Positions 18,004-26,697 of a stretch of DNA of 64,000 nt are shown here, piece by piece; within the stretch, counting starts at the first letter, position 1, and each line of letters starts with the position of its first letter. The stretch comes from Nesterenkonia sphaerica (GTDB taxonomy: Bacteria > Actinomycetota > Actinomycetes > Actinomycetales > Micrococcaceae). The translations under genes and the position numbers were made by a program. Location of the stretch: the NCBI RefSeq assembly GCF_005771565.1, contig NZ_VAWA01000004.1, positions 124,001 through 188,000 on the forward strand, in the 5' to 3' direction. Below the pieces are notes generated by a model. That model saw only the letters and a list, made by a program, of their open reading frames with translations. It did no database searches and was not told where the DNA came from.

Positions 18004-19326
18004 ATGGCAAAGCTGCTCACCATCCAAGGTGGTAAGCCCCTGCGCGGCGAAGTGCACGTCCGGGGCGCCAAGAACCTGGTCCCCAAATCCATGGTTGCCT
18101 CCCTGCTGGGCAGCGAACCCTCGGAACTGCGTAACGTCCCGGAGATCAAGGACGTGGAGATTGTCACCAACCTGCTGAGCATCCACGGGGTCAAGGTGGA
18201 CCGTGATGCGGCCTCCGGGGTGATGACGCTGGACCCGCGCGAAACCTACTCGGCCGAACACACCGAGATCGACACCCACGCAGGTGACTCGCGCATACCT
18301 ATCCTGTTCTGCGGACCCCTGATGCACAAGAACGGGGAGGCGTTCATCCCTGACCTCGGTGGTTGCCGCATCGGAGACCGGCCCATCAACTACCACCTCG
18401 AGGTGCTGCGCAACTTCGGCGCCGTGGTGGACAAGCGGCCTACCGGCATTCACATCTCCGCACCCAAAGGTCTGCGCGGAGCGAAGCTGGAACTTCCCTT
18501 CCCGTCGGTGGGCGCCACGGAGCAGGTGCTGCTGACCGCGGTGCTCGCCGAAGGCATCACCGAGCTGAAGAACTCCGCGGTGGAACCGGAGATCCACGAT
18601 CTCATCGCCATCCTGCAGCAGATGGGCGCGATCATCACCGTCTACACGGACCGGACCATCCGCATTGAAGGGGTCTCCCGGCTCTCCGGCTTCCGGCACC
18701 GTTCCATACCGGACCGGAATGAGACCGCCTCCTGGGCCTCTGCAGCGCTGGTCACCGAAGGGGACATCTACGTCCGCGGGGCCGCCCAGCGGGACCTGAC
18801 CGCCTTCCTCAACACCTACCGCAAGATCGGCGGAGAGTTCGAGGTCGACGACGACGGCATGCGCTTCTGGCACGCCGGAGGACCACTGAATCCGCTCGTG
18901 CTGGAAACGGATGTGCACCCGGGGTTCATGACAGACTGGCAGCAGCCCATGGTGGTGGCACTGACCCAGGCCAACGGGGTCTCCATCGTCCACGAGACCG
19001 TCTACGAGAACCGGTTCGGCTTCACCGAAGCGCTGACCCGGATGGGATCCTCCATCCAGCTCCACCGGGAATGTCTGGGCTCCAACCCCTGCCGGTTCGG
19101 ACAGCGGAACTTCCTGCACTCAGCGGTGATCTCCGGGCCCGTCACACTGCATGGAGCTGATATTGACGTCCCGGACCTGCGCGGAGGCTTCTCCCATCTG
19201 ATCGCGGCCCTGGCCGCCAACGGCACTTCCAACGTCACCGGCATCGAGATCATCTCCCGGGGCTATGAGCACTTCATCGACAAGATCGCCGGACTGGGCG
19301 CCGACATCTCGATCTCCGAACGCTGA
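18004..19326 (+). CDS. murA: UDP-N-acetylglucosamine 1-carboxyvinyltransferase
   Basis: First committed step of peptidoglycan synthesis, transferring enolpyruvate from PEP to UDP-GlcNAc in the cytosol. N-terminal LTIQGGKPLRGEVHVRGAKN; the catalytic loop GGCRIGDRP contains the PEP-reactive Cys121, which means the fosfomycin target residue is retained (some actinobacteria carry Asp here). C-terminal LRGGFSHLIAALAANG and GYEHFIDKIAGLGADI. 440 residues, slightly longer than the usual 418-430. Followed by plsC 28 bases later. Confidence 0.95.
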   Translation: MAKLLTIQGGKPLRGEVHVRGAKNLVPKSMVASLLGSEPSELRNVPEIKDVEIVTNLLSIHGVKVDRDAASGVMTLDPRETYSAEHTEIDTHAGDSRIPILFCGPLMHKNGEAFIPDLGGCRIGDRPINYHLEVLRNFGAVVDKRPTGIHISAPKGLRGAKLELPFPSVGATEQVLLTAVLAEGITELKNSAVEPEIHDLIAILQQMGAIITVYTDRTIRIEGVSRLSGFRHRSIPDRNETASWASAALVTEGDIYVRGAAQRDLTAFLNTYRKIGGEFEVDDDGMRFWHAGGPLNPLVLETDVHPGFMTDWQQPMVVALTQANGVSIVHETVYENRFGFTEALTRMGSSIQLHRECLGSNPCRFGQRNFLHSAVISGPVTLHGADIDVPDLRGGFSHLIAALAANGTSNVTGIEIISRGYEHFIDKIAGLGADISISER

Positions 19327-19354
19327 TCCCCCCTGCCCGGTAGGGTCTACAGAT

Positions 19355-20116
19355 ATGACACGACGACGCCGCCTCCCGCTGGGGATCCGCGCCACGGCCC
19401 ACCTGGTCCGGCCGATGATGAACCTGCTGATCGGCAAGGAATGGCGGGGCCTGGAGACCCTGCCGGAGAGCGGGTTCATCGCAGTGACCAACCACGTCAG
19501 CAAGATCGACCCCCTGGCAGTCGGTCTGGCAGTGGTGAGGACCGGCACCATTCCGCACTTCCTGGCCAAGGACTCCCTGTTCCGGCTGCCGGTGGTGGGT
19601 CCCGCACTGACCAGGCTCCAGCAGGTCCCGGTGGCCCGGGCCGACCGACAGGCCGCCAAGCAGTCACTGCAGGTGGCCCAGAGCGCCCTGGACCGGGGCG
19701 GGGCCATCATGATCTACCCCGAGGGCACGCTCACCCGAGACCCCGAGCTGTGGCCCATGCGGGCCAAGACCGGAGCCGCTCGGCTGGCGCTGAACACCGG
19801 CGCACCGCTGATACCGTTCGTCCACTGGGGCCTCCAGGATGTCTTGGCCCCCTACGCGAAGCTGCCCAAACCGTGGCCGCGGAAGAAGTACGTCCTGCAG
19901 GTCGGAGACCCCATCGACCTGTCTGATCTGCGCCAGCGCCCGCTGACCCGGACCGTGCTCGCCGAGGCCACCGAGCGCGTCGAGGCGGCGCTGACCGAAG
20001 GGGTGGCCCAGTTGCGCGGCGAGCCGGCTCCTGAGCTCATCTGGGACCGGGCGCTGAATCAGCGTGTGCCGCGCCACCAGCTGCGCGCCCGCGGCGGAGA
20101 CGAGGTTGCCTCATGA
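19355..20116 (+). CDS. plsC: 1-acyl-sn-glycerol-3-phosphate acyltransferase
   Basis: 253-residue PlsC-family acyltransferase making phosphatidic acid. The catalytic NHVSKID (H-x4-D motif) at about residues 46-52 and the phosphate-binding YPEGTLTRDPELWPM near 125 are intact. Start ATG 19355 is chosen; the frame is open further upstream but that part overlaps murA. The stop overlaps gpsA as ATGA, so precursor synthesis (GpsA makes glycerol 3-phosphate) and acylation are co-expressed. Confidence 0.92.
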   Translation: MTRRRRLPLGIRATAHLVRPMMNLLIGKEWRGLETLPESGFIAVTNHVSKIDPLAVGLAVVRTGTIPHFLAKDSLFRLPVVGPALTRLQQVPVARADRQAAKQSLQVAQSALDRGGAIMIYPEGTLTRDPELWPMRAKTGAARLALNTGAPLIPFVHWGLQDVLAPYAKLPKPWPRKKYVLQVGDPIDLSDLRQRPLTRTVLAEATERVEAALTEGVAQLRGEPAPELIWDRALNQRVPRHQLRARGGDEVAS

Positions 20117-21174
20117 GCTCCACCGCGCACAAGGAAAAGATTGCGGTCCTCGGGGCTGGGTCCTGGGGCACCACCTTCGCTAAGGTGCTTGCCGACGCCG
20201 CCGCCGGTGATGCCGAGGGCGCACCGGGGCAGATCGTACTCTGGGCGCGGCGCCCGGAGGTCGCTGACGAGATCAGCCAGCGCCACACCAACACCACCTA
20301 TCTGGACCAGCTCACGCTCCCCGAGCTGATTACCGCCACAGACCAGCTCTCCGCGGCAGTCAGCGGAGCCGGCGTCGTCGTCCTGGCCCTGCCGGCCCAG
20401 AGCCTCCGCGATCATCTGCCTGAGGTCCGGCAAGCACTGGCCCCCGGTGCCGTGGTGGTCTCCCTGATCAAGGGACTGGAGCGCGGCACCCACCTGCGCA
20501 TGTCCGAGGTCATTGCCGCTGAGCTGGGGGTGGCCGATGACCACATTGCGGTGCTCTCCGGACCGAACCTGGCCATGGAGATCGCCCGCGAAGAGCCCAC
20601 CGCCTCCGTGGTGGCATGCCGGGATGCCGCGGTGGCCGAACGCATTGCGGGACTGTGCAGTGCGCGGTACTTCCGGCCCTACACCAACACGGATGTCACC
20701 GGGGTGGAGATCGCCGGGATTGTGAAGAATGTCATCGCGCTGGCGGTGGGAATGTGTGACGGTCAGCAGCTGGGGGACAACTCCAAGGCCTCCGTCATCA
20801 CCCGCGGGCTGGCCGAGACCACACGGCTCGCCGTCGCCCTGGGCGGACGGCTGGAAACGCTGTCCGGGCTGGCTGGCCTGGGCGATCTGGTGGCCACCTG
20901 CGCCTCCCCGCTGTCCCGGAACCGCAGCGCCGGCCGGCTGCTGGGTCAGGGCTACAGCCCTGAGGAGACCGCCCAGCAGATGACGCAGACCGCGGAGGGC
21001 ATCAAGTCCGCCGGCGCGGTGCTGGAACTGGCTCACCAGCACCAGGTGGAGATGCCGATCACCGAAGCGGTGGTCGCGGTGCTCACCGGGAAGCTCGCGG
21101 TGGAGAACATCGCCACGCTGCTGCTGGCCCGGGAGCTGAAGGCCGAGCGGGAAGGACTGACTCATGACCGCTGA
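20113..21174 (+). CDS. gpsA: glycerol-3-phosphate dehydrogenase [NAD(P)+]
   Basis: 353 residues. Reduces dihydroxyacetone phosphate to glycerol 3-phosphate for phospholipids. Rossmann motif IAVLGAGSWGTTFAKVLAD at the N-terminus; SGPNLAMEIAREEPTA near 155; catalytic lysine region GVEIAGIVKNVIALAVGM near 200; SRNRSAGRLLGQG near 275. Overlaps plsC upstream (4 bases) and ddl downstream (11 bases). Confidence 0.95.
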   Translation: MSSTAHKEKIAVLGAGSWGTTFAKVLADAAAGDAEGAPGQIVLWARRPEVADEISQRHTNTTYLDQLTLPELITATDQLSAAVSGAGVVVLALPAQSLRDHLPEVRQALAPGAVVVSLIKGLERGTHLRMSEVIAAELGVADDHIAVLSGPNLAMEIAREEPTASVVACRDAAVAERIAGLCSARYFRPYTNTDVTGVEIAGIVKNVIALAVGMCDGQQLGDNSKASVITRGLAETTRLAVALGGRLETLSGLAGLGDLVATCASPLSRNRSAGRLLGQGYSPEETAQQMTQTAEGIKSAGAVLELAHQHQVEMPITEAVVAVLTGKLAVENIATLLLARELKAEREGLTHDR

Positions 21175-22312
21175 CATCACCCCTGACAAGCCGCGGGTGC
21201 TGGTGCTCTACGGGGGCCAATCCTCCGAACATGCCGTCTCCTGCGTCACCGCAGCCGGGGTGCTCAACGCCATCGACACCGACAGGTTCGACGTCGTTGA
21301 GGTGGGGATCACCGCAGACGGGCAGTGGACCAACCCCAGGGTGGATCCGCGGACCCACGCTTTCGGGGGCGAGGAGCTGCCCCGGGTGCTGCCCACAGAT
21401 GCCAGTGTCCAGCTGGTCCCCGGAGCCTCCGGCTCCGCGGCCCGCAGCGCCGAGCTGGTGGAGATCGGTCCTGAGCTGGAGGTCACCCCGCTGGGCCGGG
21501 TGGACGTGGTGCTGCCGCTGCTGCACGGGCCCTTCGGTGAGGACGGTACCCTGCAGGGGATGCTGGAGATGGCCGGTGTGCCGTACGTGGGAGCGGGAGT
21601 GCTCACCAGCGCTGTCGGGATGGACAAGCACTTCATGAAACTGGCCTTCCAGGCCGCCGGTCTCAGCGTCGGCCCCTGGGAAACCATCACCGCCCGCCAA
21701 TGGGCTGCCGACCCCCAAGGCTCCATGGAGCGGCTGCGGCAGCTGCAGCCGCCCGTCTTCGTCAAACCGGCACGCGCCGGCTCCTCCACCGGCATCACCC
21801 GGGTCGACACCCTCGACCAGCTTGACCAGGCGCTGCAGACCGCGCGCAAGTTCGACCCCAAGGTGATCGTGGAGCAGGGGATTGACGGCCGCGAGATCGA
21901 ATGCGGTGTGCTGGGCGGCGCGAACGGGTCTGCGGCGCGGACATCCCTGCTGGGGGAGATCGTGGTCGGTGACGGCTCTGAGGCACACCAGTTCTACGAC
22001 TTCAACGCCAAGTACACCGACGCCGCGGCAGCACAACTGTCCTGCCCCGCAGACCTCCCCGACGAGGTCAGCGCCGAGATCCGCCGCCAGGCTGCGCTGG
22101 CCTTCGACTCGGTGGACGGTGAGGGCATCGCCCGGGTGGACTTCTTCTACACCACCACTGGGTCTGTGGTCATCAACGAGATCAACACCATGCCGGGGTT
22201 CACCCCCATCAGCATGTACCCGCAGATGTGGAAGGCCACCGGGATGGGTTACACCGAGCTCATCACCGAGCTGATCGAGCTGGCCCTGCAACGGCCGGTG
22301 GGCCTCCGCTAA
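21164..22312 (+). CDS. ddl: D-alanine--D-alanine ligase
   Basis: 382 residues, ATP-grasp ligase forming the D-Ala-D-Ala of peptidoglycan. Motifs: VLYGGQSSEHAVSCVTA near 11, HGPFGEDGTLQGML near 120, VKPARAGSSTGITRV near 200, YDFNAKYTD near 280, and EINTMPGFTPISMYP near 340. The tyrosine/serine features are those of D-Ala:D-Ala rather than D-Ala:D-Lac ligases, as far as can be judged by eye. It begins inside the end of gpsA, an arrangement that joins lipid and wall precursors. Confidence 0.94.
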   Translation: MTADITPDKPRVLVLYGGQSSEHAVSCVTAAGVLNAIDTDRFDVVEVGITADGQWTNPRVDPRTHAFGGEELPRVLPTDASVQLVPGASGSAARSAELVEIGPELEVTPLGRVDVVLPLLHGPFGEDGTLQGMLEMAGVPYVGAGVLTSAVGMDKHFMKLAFQAAGLSVGPWETITARQWAADPQGSMERLRQLQPPVFVKPARAGSSTGITRVDTLDQLDQALQTARKFDPKVIVEQGIDGREIECGVLGGANGSAARTSLLGEIVVGDGSEAHQFYDFNAKYTDAAAAQLSCPADLPDEVSAEIRRQAALAFDSVDGEGIARVDFFYTTTGSVVINEINTMPGFTPISMYPQMWKATGMGYTELITELIELALQRPVGLR

Positions 22313-22321
22313 AATGGCCAC

Positions 22322-22660
22322 ATGATGTCCTTCACCGACCACGACTCCCGGATGCACACTGCCGATCCCGCAGCCGCTCCCGGCGGAGCAGCCACCATTG
22401 AGCGGGAACGGGTCGAGCAGCCTGCCGAACCCGGTGATCACGAGCGCTTCTCGCACTATGTGAAGAAAGACAAGATCATGGAGTCCGCCCTTGAGGGCGG
22501 GGCCGTGGTGGCGCTATGCGGCAAGGTCTGGGTGCCCTCGCGGGACCCCAAGAAGTTCCCGGTCTGCCCCGAATGCAAAGAGATCTACGAGGGCATCAGC
22601 TCCGGTGACGACCAAGGCTCCGGCAAGGGCCGCGGGTTCTTCGGCTTCGGTAAGAACTGA
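22322..22660 (+). CDS. DUF3039 domain protein
   Basis: 112-residue actinobacterial protein. The conserved core HYVKKDKIMESALEGGAVVA continues into LCGKVWVPSRDPKKFPVCPECKEIYE, with three cysteines that could hold a zinc ion (C-x20-C-x2-C). The N-terminal 35 residues are low complexity and the tail is Gly-rich. ATG at 22322 or 22325. Sits between ddl and the helicase gene, three bases before the latter, as in related genomes. No function is established for the family. Confidence 0.85.
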   Translation: MMSFTDHDSRMHTADPAAAPGGAATIERERVEQPAEPGDHERFSHYVKKDKIMESALEGGAVVALCGKVWVPSRDPKKFPVCPECKEIYEGISSGDDQGSGKGRGFFGFGKN

Positions 22661-22663
22661 GGC

Positions 22664-24445
22664 GTGACCGAACCCACACTGTTCGACGTCGGCACCGACG
22701 TCGGCTCACAGCTTCCCCCTGCCTACCCGCACCGGGCTGCTCACGGCACCGCCGGAACCCTGCGCCAATGGCAGCAGGAGGCCCTGGACCTCTACATCCA
22801 GAAACGGCCCAAGGACTTCATGGCCGTGGCCACCCCCGGGGCGGGCAAGACCACCTTCGCGCTGCGGGTGGCAAAACTCCTGGTCGAATCCGGTGAGGTC
22901 AACCGCATCTACCTGGTGGTGCCCACCGAACACTTGAAGCGGCAATGGGCCGACGCCGCCGCGCGGGTCGGGCTGGCCGTGGACCCGAACTTCAAGAACA
23001 GCGACGGCCGCCACGGCTCCCAGTTCATCGGAGTGGCGGTCACCTACGCGCAGGTGGCCAATAAACCGGCCCTGCACCGGAACAAGACCGAGGCAGGGCG
23101 GACCCTGGTGATCTTCGACGAGATCCATCACGCCGGCGATTCACTCAGCTGGGGCGACGGGGTGCGGGAGGCCTTTGACCCCGCTGTGCGCCGACTGGCG
23201 CTGACCGGCACACCCTTCCGGTCCGACACTTCACCGATCCCTTTCGTCACCTATGCCGAAGGACCCGATGGGGTGCCCCGGTCCCGGGCCGACTACTCCT
23301 ACGGGTACGGTCCGGCCCTGAAGGACCTGGTGGTCCGCCCGGTGGTCTTCATGGCCTACTCGGGCAATATGCGCTGGCGCACCGCCTCGGGTGAGGAGAT
23401 GGAGGCCCAGCTCGGCGGTGCCGCCACCAAGGACATCACCCAGCACGCCTGGCGGACTGCGCTGAACCCGGAGGGGGAGTGGATCCCGGCGGTGCTGCGC
23501 GCGGCCCACCAGCGGCTGATGAAAGTCCGGGACCGGATACACGATGCCGGGGGACTGGTCATCGCCACTGACCATGAAGCCGCCCGTGCCTATGCCGCGC
23601 AGCTGGACCGCCTCACCGGGCAGCCGACCACGGTGGTGCTTTCTGATGACAAGGACGCCTCACGCAAGATCGAGCAGTTCAGCCAGGATGAGTCCAGGTA
23701 CTGGATGGTGGCGGTGCGAATGGTCTCCGAGGGGGTCGACGTCCCCCGGCTCTGCGTCGGGGTGTACGCCACCTCCACCTCGACGCCGCTGTTCTTCGCC
23801 CAGGCGGTGGGCCGTTTTGTGCGTCTGCGCAAGAAGGCTGAGGTCGCCAGTGTCTTCCTGCCCTCAGTGCCGGTGCTGACCGATCTGGCCAATGCCATGG
23901 AGGCTGAACGCGATCACGCGCTGGCCGCCCCAGACGCCGATGACCCTGAGGACGGGGAGATCCCGGAGGCTGACCTGCTGCAGCAGGCAGAGCAGGAGGA
24001 GCGAGCCAGCGCGGAGCTCGCCAAGGGTGAGTTCGCCGCTCTGGGCTCCAGTGCGGCCTTCGACCGGGTGATGTTCGACGGCGAAGAGTTCGGCCTCGGC
24101 GGAGCGATCGGCTCCGAGGATGAGATGGACTTCCTGGGGATCCCGGGGCTGCTGGAGCCCGAACAGGTCTCGCAGCTGCTGCGCCGCCAGCAGGCCGAAC
24201 AGCTCCGACGTCGGCCCAAGGGCACCGACGGCGCCGGCGACGTCGTCGACCACCGGCAGTTGAAGGCGCTGCGCAGCAAGCTGAACAAATCGGTCTCCGC
24301 CTATTCCGCCAAGACCGGAATGCACCAGGGCAGCATCCACACCAAGCTCCGGGACAAGTGCGGCGGCCCCCCGGTGGGCCAGGCCACCCAGACTCAGCTC
24401 GAGGCCCGGTTGAAGCAGCTGCAGCTCTGGTTCGTCAGCAAGTAG
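22664..24445 (+). CDS. DEAD/DEAH-box superfamily 2 helicase
   Basis: 593 residues, GTG start. Q-like LRQWQQEALD precedes Walker A ATPGAGKTTFALR near 58; the DEAD box is DEIHHAGD, followed by LTGTPFRSD (motif III). Second RecA domain has MVSEGVDVPRLCVGVYAT and QAVGRFVRLRKK (arginine finger, motif VI). This is the SSL2/XPB-like group of single-polypeptide helicases that is common in actinobacteria next to DUF3039. The C-terminal 150 residues are acidic, then helical (RQLKALRSKLNKSVSAYSAK). Role unknown, probably DNA repair or RNA handling. Confidence 0.88.
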   Translation: MTEPTLFDVGTDVGSQLPPAYPHRAAHGTAGTLRQWQQEALDLYIQKRPKDFMAVATPGAGKTTFALRVAKLLVESGEVNRIYLVVPTEHLKRQWADAAARVGLAVDPNFKNSDGRHGSQFIGVAVTYAQVANKPALHRNKTEAGRTLVIFDEIHHAGDSLSWGDGVREAFDPAVRRLALTGTPFRSDTSPIPFVTYAEGPDGVPRSRADYSYGYGPALKDLVVRPVVFMAYSGNMRWRTASGEEMEAQLGGAATKDITQHAWRTALNPEGEWIPAVLRAAHQRLMKVRDRIHDAGGLVIATDHEAARAYAAQLDRLTGQPTTVVLSDDKDASRKIEQFSQDESRYWMVAVRMVSEGVDVPRLCVGVYATSTSTPLFFAQAVGRFVRLRKKAEVASVFLPSVPVLTDLANAMEAERDHALAAPDADDPEDGEIPEADLLQQAEQEERASAELAKGEFAALGSSAAFDRVMFDGEEFGLGGAIGSEDEMDFLGIPGLLEPEQVSQLLRRQQAEQLRRRPKGTDGAGDVVDHRQLKALRSKLNKSVSAYSAKTGMHQGSIHTKLRDKCGGPPVGQATQTQLEARLKQLQLWFVSK

Positions 24446-24602
24446 GTCCGTCCCCGGGTCGCCAGTGACGTGGATCTGCTGCGTCCGACCCACTTCTGGC
24501 TCGCGATCGCACCGGTTCACCCGGCCGGAGGGCCACCTCGCCGGCCCGGCCACCCGAATCCCACCCGAATCATCGGCACACCGGGCCCTGAACCCTCGGG
24601 GC

Positions 24603-24825
24603 GCAACATTCGATGGGACACCTCCCCGGAAATCGGCCATGTATCCCATCGGATGTCCCACAACAGGCCGCTCCTGAGGCACAAACGCAACATTCGTGGG
24701 GATTCAGGGGCAGACAAGCGGCCAGTGTCCCACTGAATGTTGCAGCAGGCTGCGTTATCCACAGGCGGGGGCGGACGCTCTGCACCGATTCCGTTGCTCT
24801 GCCAGGATGAGCACTATGCCACGCC
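24603..24825. repeat. structured 223-bp repeat, copy A (upstream of DUF559 gene)
   Basis: Non-coding repeat, about 97 percent identical (7 differences counted) to 58098-58320 and of equal length. Its first 141 bases are bounded by 19-bp inverted ends, GCAACATTCGATGGGACAC (24603-24621) and GTGTCCCACTGAATGTTGC (24725-24743), matching at 17 of 19. Two internal copies of the motif sit at 24641-24664 (reverse) and 24687-24705 (forward), making four alternating sites about 40 bases apart. A perfect TTATCCACA DnaA-box sequence is at 24755-24763. The repeat ends inside the first codons of the DUF559 gene. There is no transposase. The preceding 24446-24602 contains nothing I recognise. Confidence 0.9.
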
Positions 24826-25883
24826 GGTCAGCAGCGACAGGGACCATCGAGCTGCTGCGCGCCGGGAAGAGGCGAGGCCGTTCCCGCTCGGCGCTGAGCC
24901 GGGCAGTCCACAGCGGCGAGCTACACAGGCTACGCCAAGGGGTATTCGTACGCGCGGAGCAGTGGGCGCAAGCGCGGCTGAGTCAGCGGCACCGGGCGTT
25001 CACCGCGGCGGTGGGGCTGACCTCCGCCTCGGCGGTTTTCTGCGGCCGTACCGCCTTGTCTCTCTATGGACTCCCGCTGCTGAGCTGGCCGCAGCAGGTG
25101 CACTGCCGAACCCGGCATCACAGCCGCGTCGGAGTCAGCGACGCTGGATTCTTCACAGTCCGCACCTCCTTTCCGCTAAAGCACGCCTCACTGTCACGGC
25201 AGGAGGCACAGCTGCGGCTCCGTCGCGCGGACCTCGCGCTTCCGTACATGAATGTGCCGGTCCCGGGTGTGAGCTTAGAAGACGGCAGCCGCATTGAGGT
25301 AAGGGTGGAGCCCCTGCCAAGCGTCCTGGTGGACACGCTGCCCCGGCTGTCCCGGCAGGAGGCGATCGTGGTGCTGGACGCGGCGCTGACCGGGAAGTAC
25401 GACTACGGGGTCAGAGTCACTGACCGGGACCTGCACACTGCAGAGTCATTCCTCAGTCCTGGCCACACAGCTGCGTGGCGCCAGCTGCGCGACTTCGCCG
25501 ATGCGCGGTCGGAGAGTCCGGGGGAATCCCGTTCACGTGTGCTCTTCGACGAGCTGGGCTTCGAGGCCCCACAGCTGCAGGTGGAGCTGCACCTGGCCGG
25601 TGTGGGACGAGTCCGCGTGGACTTCTGGTGGGAAGGTCTGGTCTGCGAATTCGACGGCATGATCAAGTACACACGCCAGTTCACCGACCGCGACGCGGAG
25701 GACGTCGTGAAACAGGAGAAGCTGCGGGAGGACGCGCTGCGGATGCACGGCTACCGGGTGGTGCGAATCACCTGGAGCGACCTCGACGACCCGCAGACGT
25801 TGGGGCGCAAGCTGCTCCTTGCAGGAGCCCCGCACCGCGCCACCAGGTGGCATGGGGGCGCGAGTTGGTCAGCGGCAAGTTAG
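24807..25883 (+). CDS. DUF559/AbiEi-like protein: winged helix plus Vsr-type endonuclease domain
   Basis: 358 residues from ATG 24807 (AGG directly before; ATG 24816 is an alternative). N-terminal winged-helix of AbiEi type (TIELLRAGKRRGRSRSALSR to LHRLRQGVFV, residues 13-48). The C-terminal DUF559 part has a PD-(D/E)xK-like layout: E240 in SPGESRSR, D272 in RVDFWWEG, E281-F-D283 and K287, then HGYRVVRITWSDL. Such genes occur in multiple copies in actinobacteria and are often listed as type IV antitoxins or endonuclease-like proteins; function is unproven. No partner toxin gene is adjacent. The 5' end is shared with the orphan repeat at 58.1 kb. Confidence 0.8.
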   Translation: MSTMPRRSAATGTIELLRAGKRRGRSRSALSRAVHSGELHRLRQGVFVRAEQWAQARLSQRHRAFTAAVGLTSASAVFCGRTALSLYGLPLLSWPQQVHCRTRHHSRVGVSDAGFFTVRTSFPLKHASLSRQEAQLRLRRADLALPYMNVPVPGVSLEDGSRIEVRVEPLPSVLVDTLPRLSRQEAIVVLDAALTGKYDYGVRVTDRDLHTAESFLSPGHTAAWRQLRDFADARSESPGESRSRVLFDELGFEAPQLQVELHLAGVGRVRVDFWWEGLVCEFDGMIKYTRQFTDRDAEDVVKQEKLREDALRMHGYRVVRITWSDLDDPQTLGRKLLLAGAPHRATRWHGGASWSAAS

Positions 25884-25910
25884 ACAAAGCGCCTGAAGGC
25901 TGCCGGGTTT

Positions 25911-25933
25911 GACCGGGAGTTCAGCCCCCGGTC
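25911..25933. terminator. inverted repeat between convergent genes
   Basis: GACCGGG-agttcagcc-CCCGGTC, perfect 7-bp arms, between the ends of the DUF559 gene and the nicotinamidase gene. No T-run follows on either strand, so termination is plausible but not certain. Confidence 0.4.
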
Positions 25934-25948
25934 CCGAGGCAGTACCAC

Positions 25949-26602
25949 TCAGTCGGCGGGCAGCTCGTCGCTGGTGAGCAGCTCGATCCCGGCCTCGCGC
26001 AGCTCCTGGTAGGTCTGCTCGATCTTCTGCTGGTTCACACCCACGGTGAGGTCGGTCAGCACCCGCACCGCGTAGTCGTTCTCGGCGGCATCCAGTGCGG
26101 TGGCCCGCACACAGTGGTCGGTGGCGATCCCCACAATGACCACAGAATCGATCTCGCGCTCCTGCAGCCAGGAGTCCAGGTCCGGAGCGTCGGGGGAGAC
26201 CACGTCCTCCGGCTCCACCTTGATGCCCTTCTCGCCCTCGAGGATGCCGACCCGCTCCGGGTCCCCCAGGCGGCCCTCGAATCCGGAGTAGCCGTCGTCG
26301 TACAGTCCTTTCAGGAACCGGGCCTGGACGTAGTCAGTGTCCAGGTCCTCGTGCAGTTCCGCCCCCGGAGAACCTGCGAGGCAGTGCACCGGCCAGGTGT
26401 GCTCAAAGTCGGGTTCGGTCGAGAAGTGTCCACCGGGGTCCATATGCCAGTCCTGGGTGCTGACCACAGCGTCGAACTCAGCGTGGTGGTCCTCCAGGAA
26501 CTCGCTCAGTTCCGCGGAGAGCCGTGCCCCGCCCTCCACTGCGAGCGCCCCACCTTCGCAGAAATCGTGCTGAACATCCACGATGATCAGTGCCTGAGCC
26601 AT
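25949..26602 (-). CDS. pncA: nicotinamidase
   Basis: 217-residue isochorismatase-fold amidase converting nicotinamide to nicotinate. Catalytic triad visible: D9 in IIVDVQHDF, K98 in RFLKGLYDD and C164 in GIATDHCVRATALDA; metal ligands D51, H53 and H59 in DWHMDPGGHF. There is a longer than usual loop between K98 and the cysteine strand (residues 110-140, acidic). Divergent from pncB by 95 bases; the two form the NAD salvage (Preiss-Handler) route. Confidence 0.92.
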   Translation of the reverse strand: MAQALIIVDVQHDFCEGGALAVEGGARLSAELSEFLEDHHAEFDAVVSTQDWHMDPGGHFSTEPDFEHTWPVHCLAGSPGAELHEDLDTDYVQARFLKGLYDDGYSGFEGRLGDPERVGILEGEKGIKVEPEDVVSPDAPDLDSWLQEREIDSVVIVGIATDHCVRATALDAAENDYAVRVLTDLTVGVNQQKIEQTYQELREAGIELLTSDELPAD

Positions 26603-26697
26603 GAGCCTCTCCTCTGCAACGGTGGCGGCGGTGTACGTGCTCCAACGGTACTACTGGTCTGGCCTCAGCGGTACAGGCACGGGCATAGGATTGACCC

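Noticed and set aside
17971-19119. Minus-strand frame of 382 codons opposite murA
   Set aside because: Shadow of murA; low-information composition.
21083-22456. Long minus-strand frame of 457 codons
   Set aside because: Antisense shadow of ddl and DUF3039, His/Gly/Arg-rich with no recognisable domain.
24603-24743. Insertion sequence
   Set aside because: Inverted ends exist but no transposase frame fits in 141 or 223 bp, and no clear target duplication is visible at copy A. A MITE remains possible.
24807-25883. Type IV toxin-antitoxin pair with the DUF559 gene as antitoxin
   Set aside because: No toxin gene (AbiEii-like nucleotidyltransferase) is adjacent; only the helicase and nicotinamidase genes flank it.
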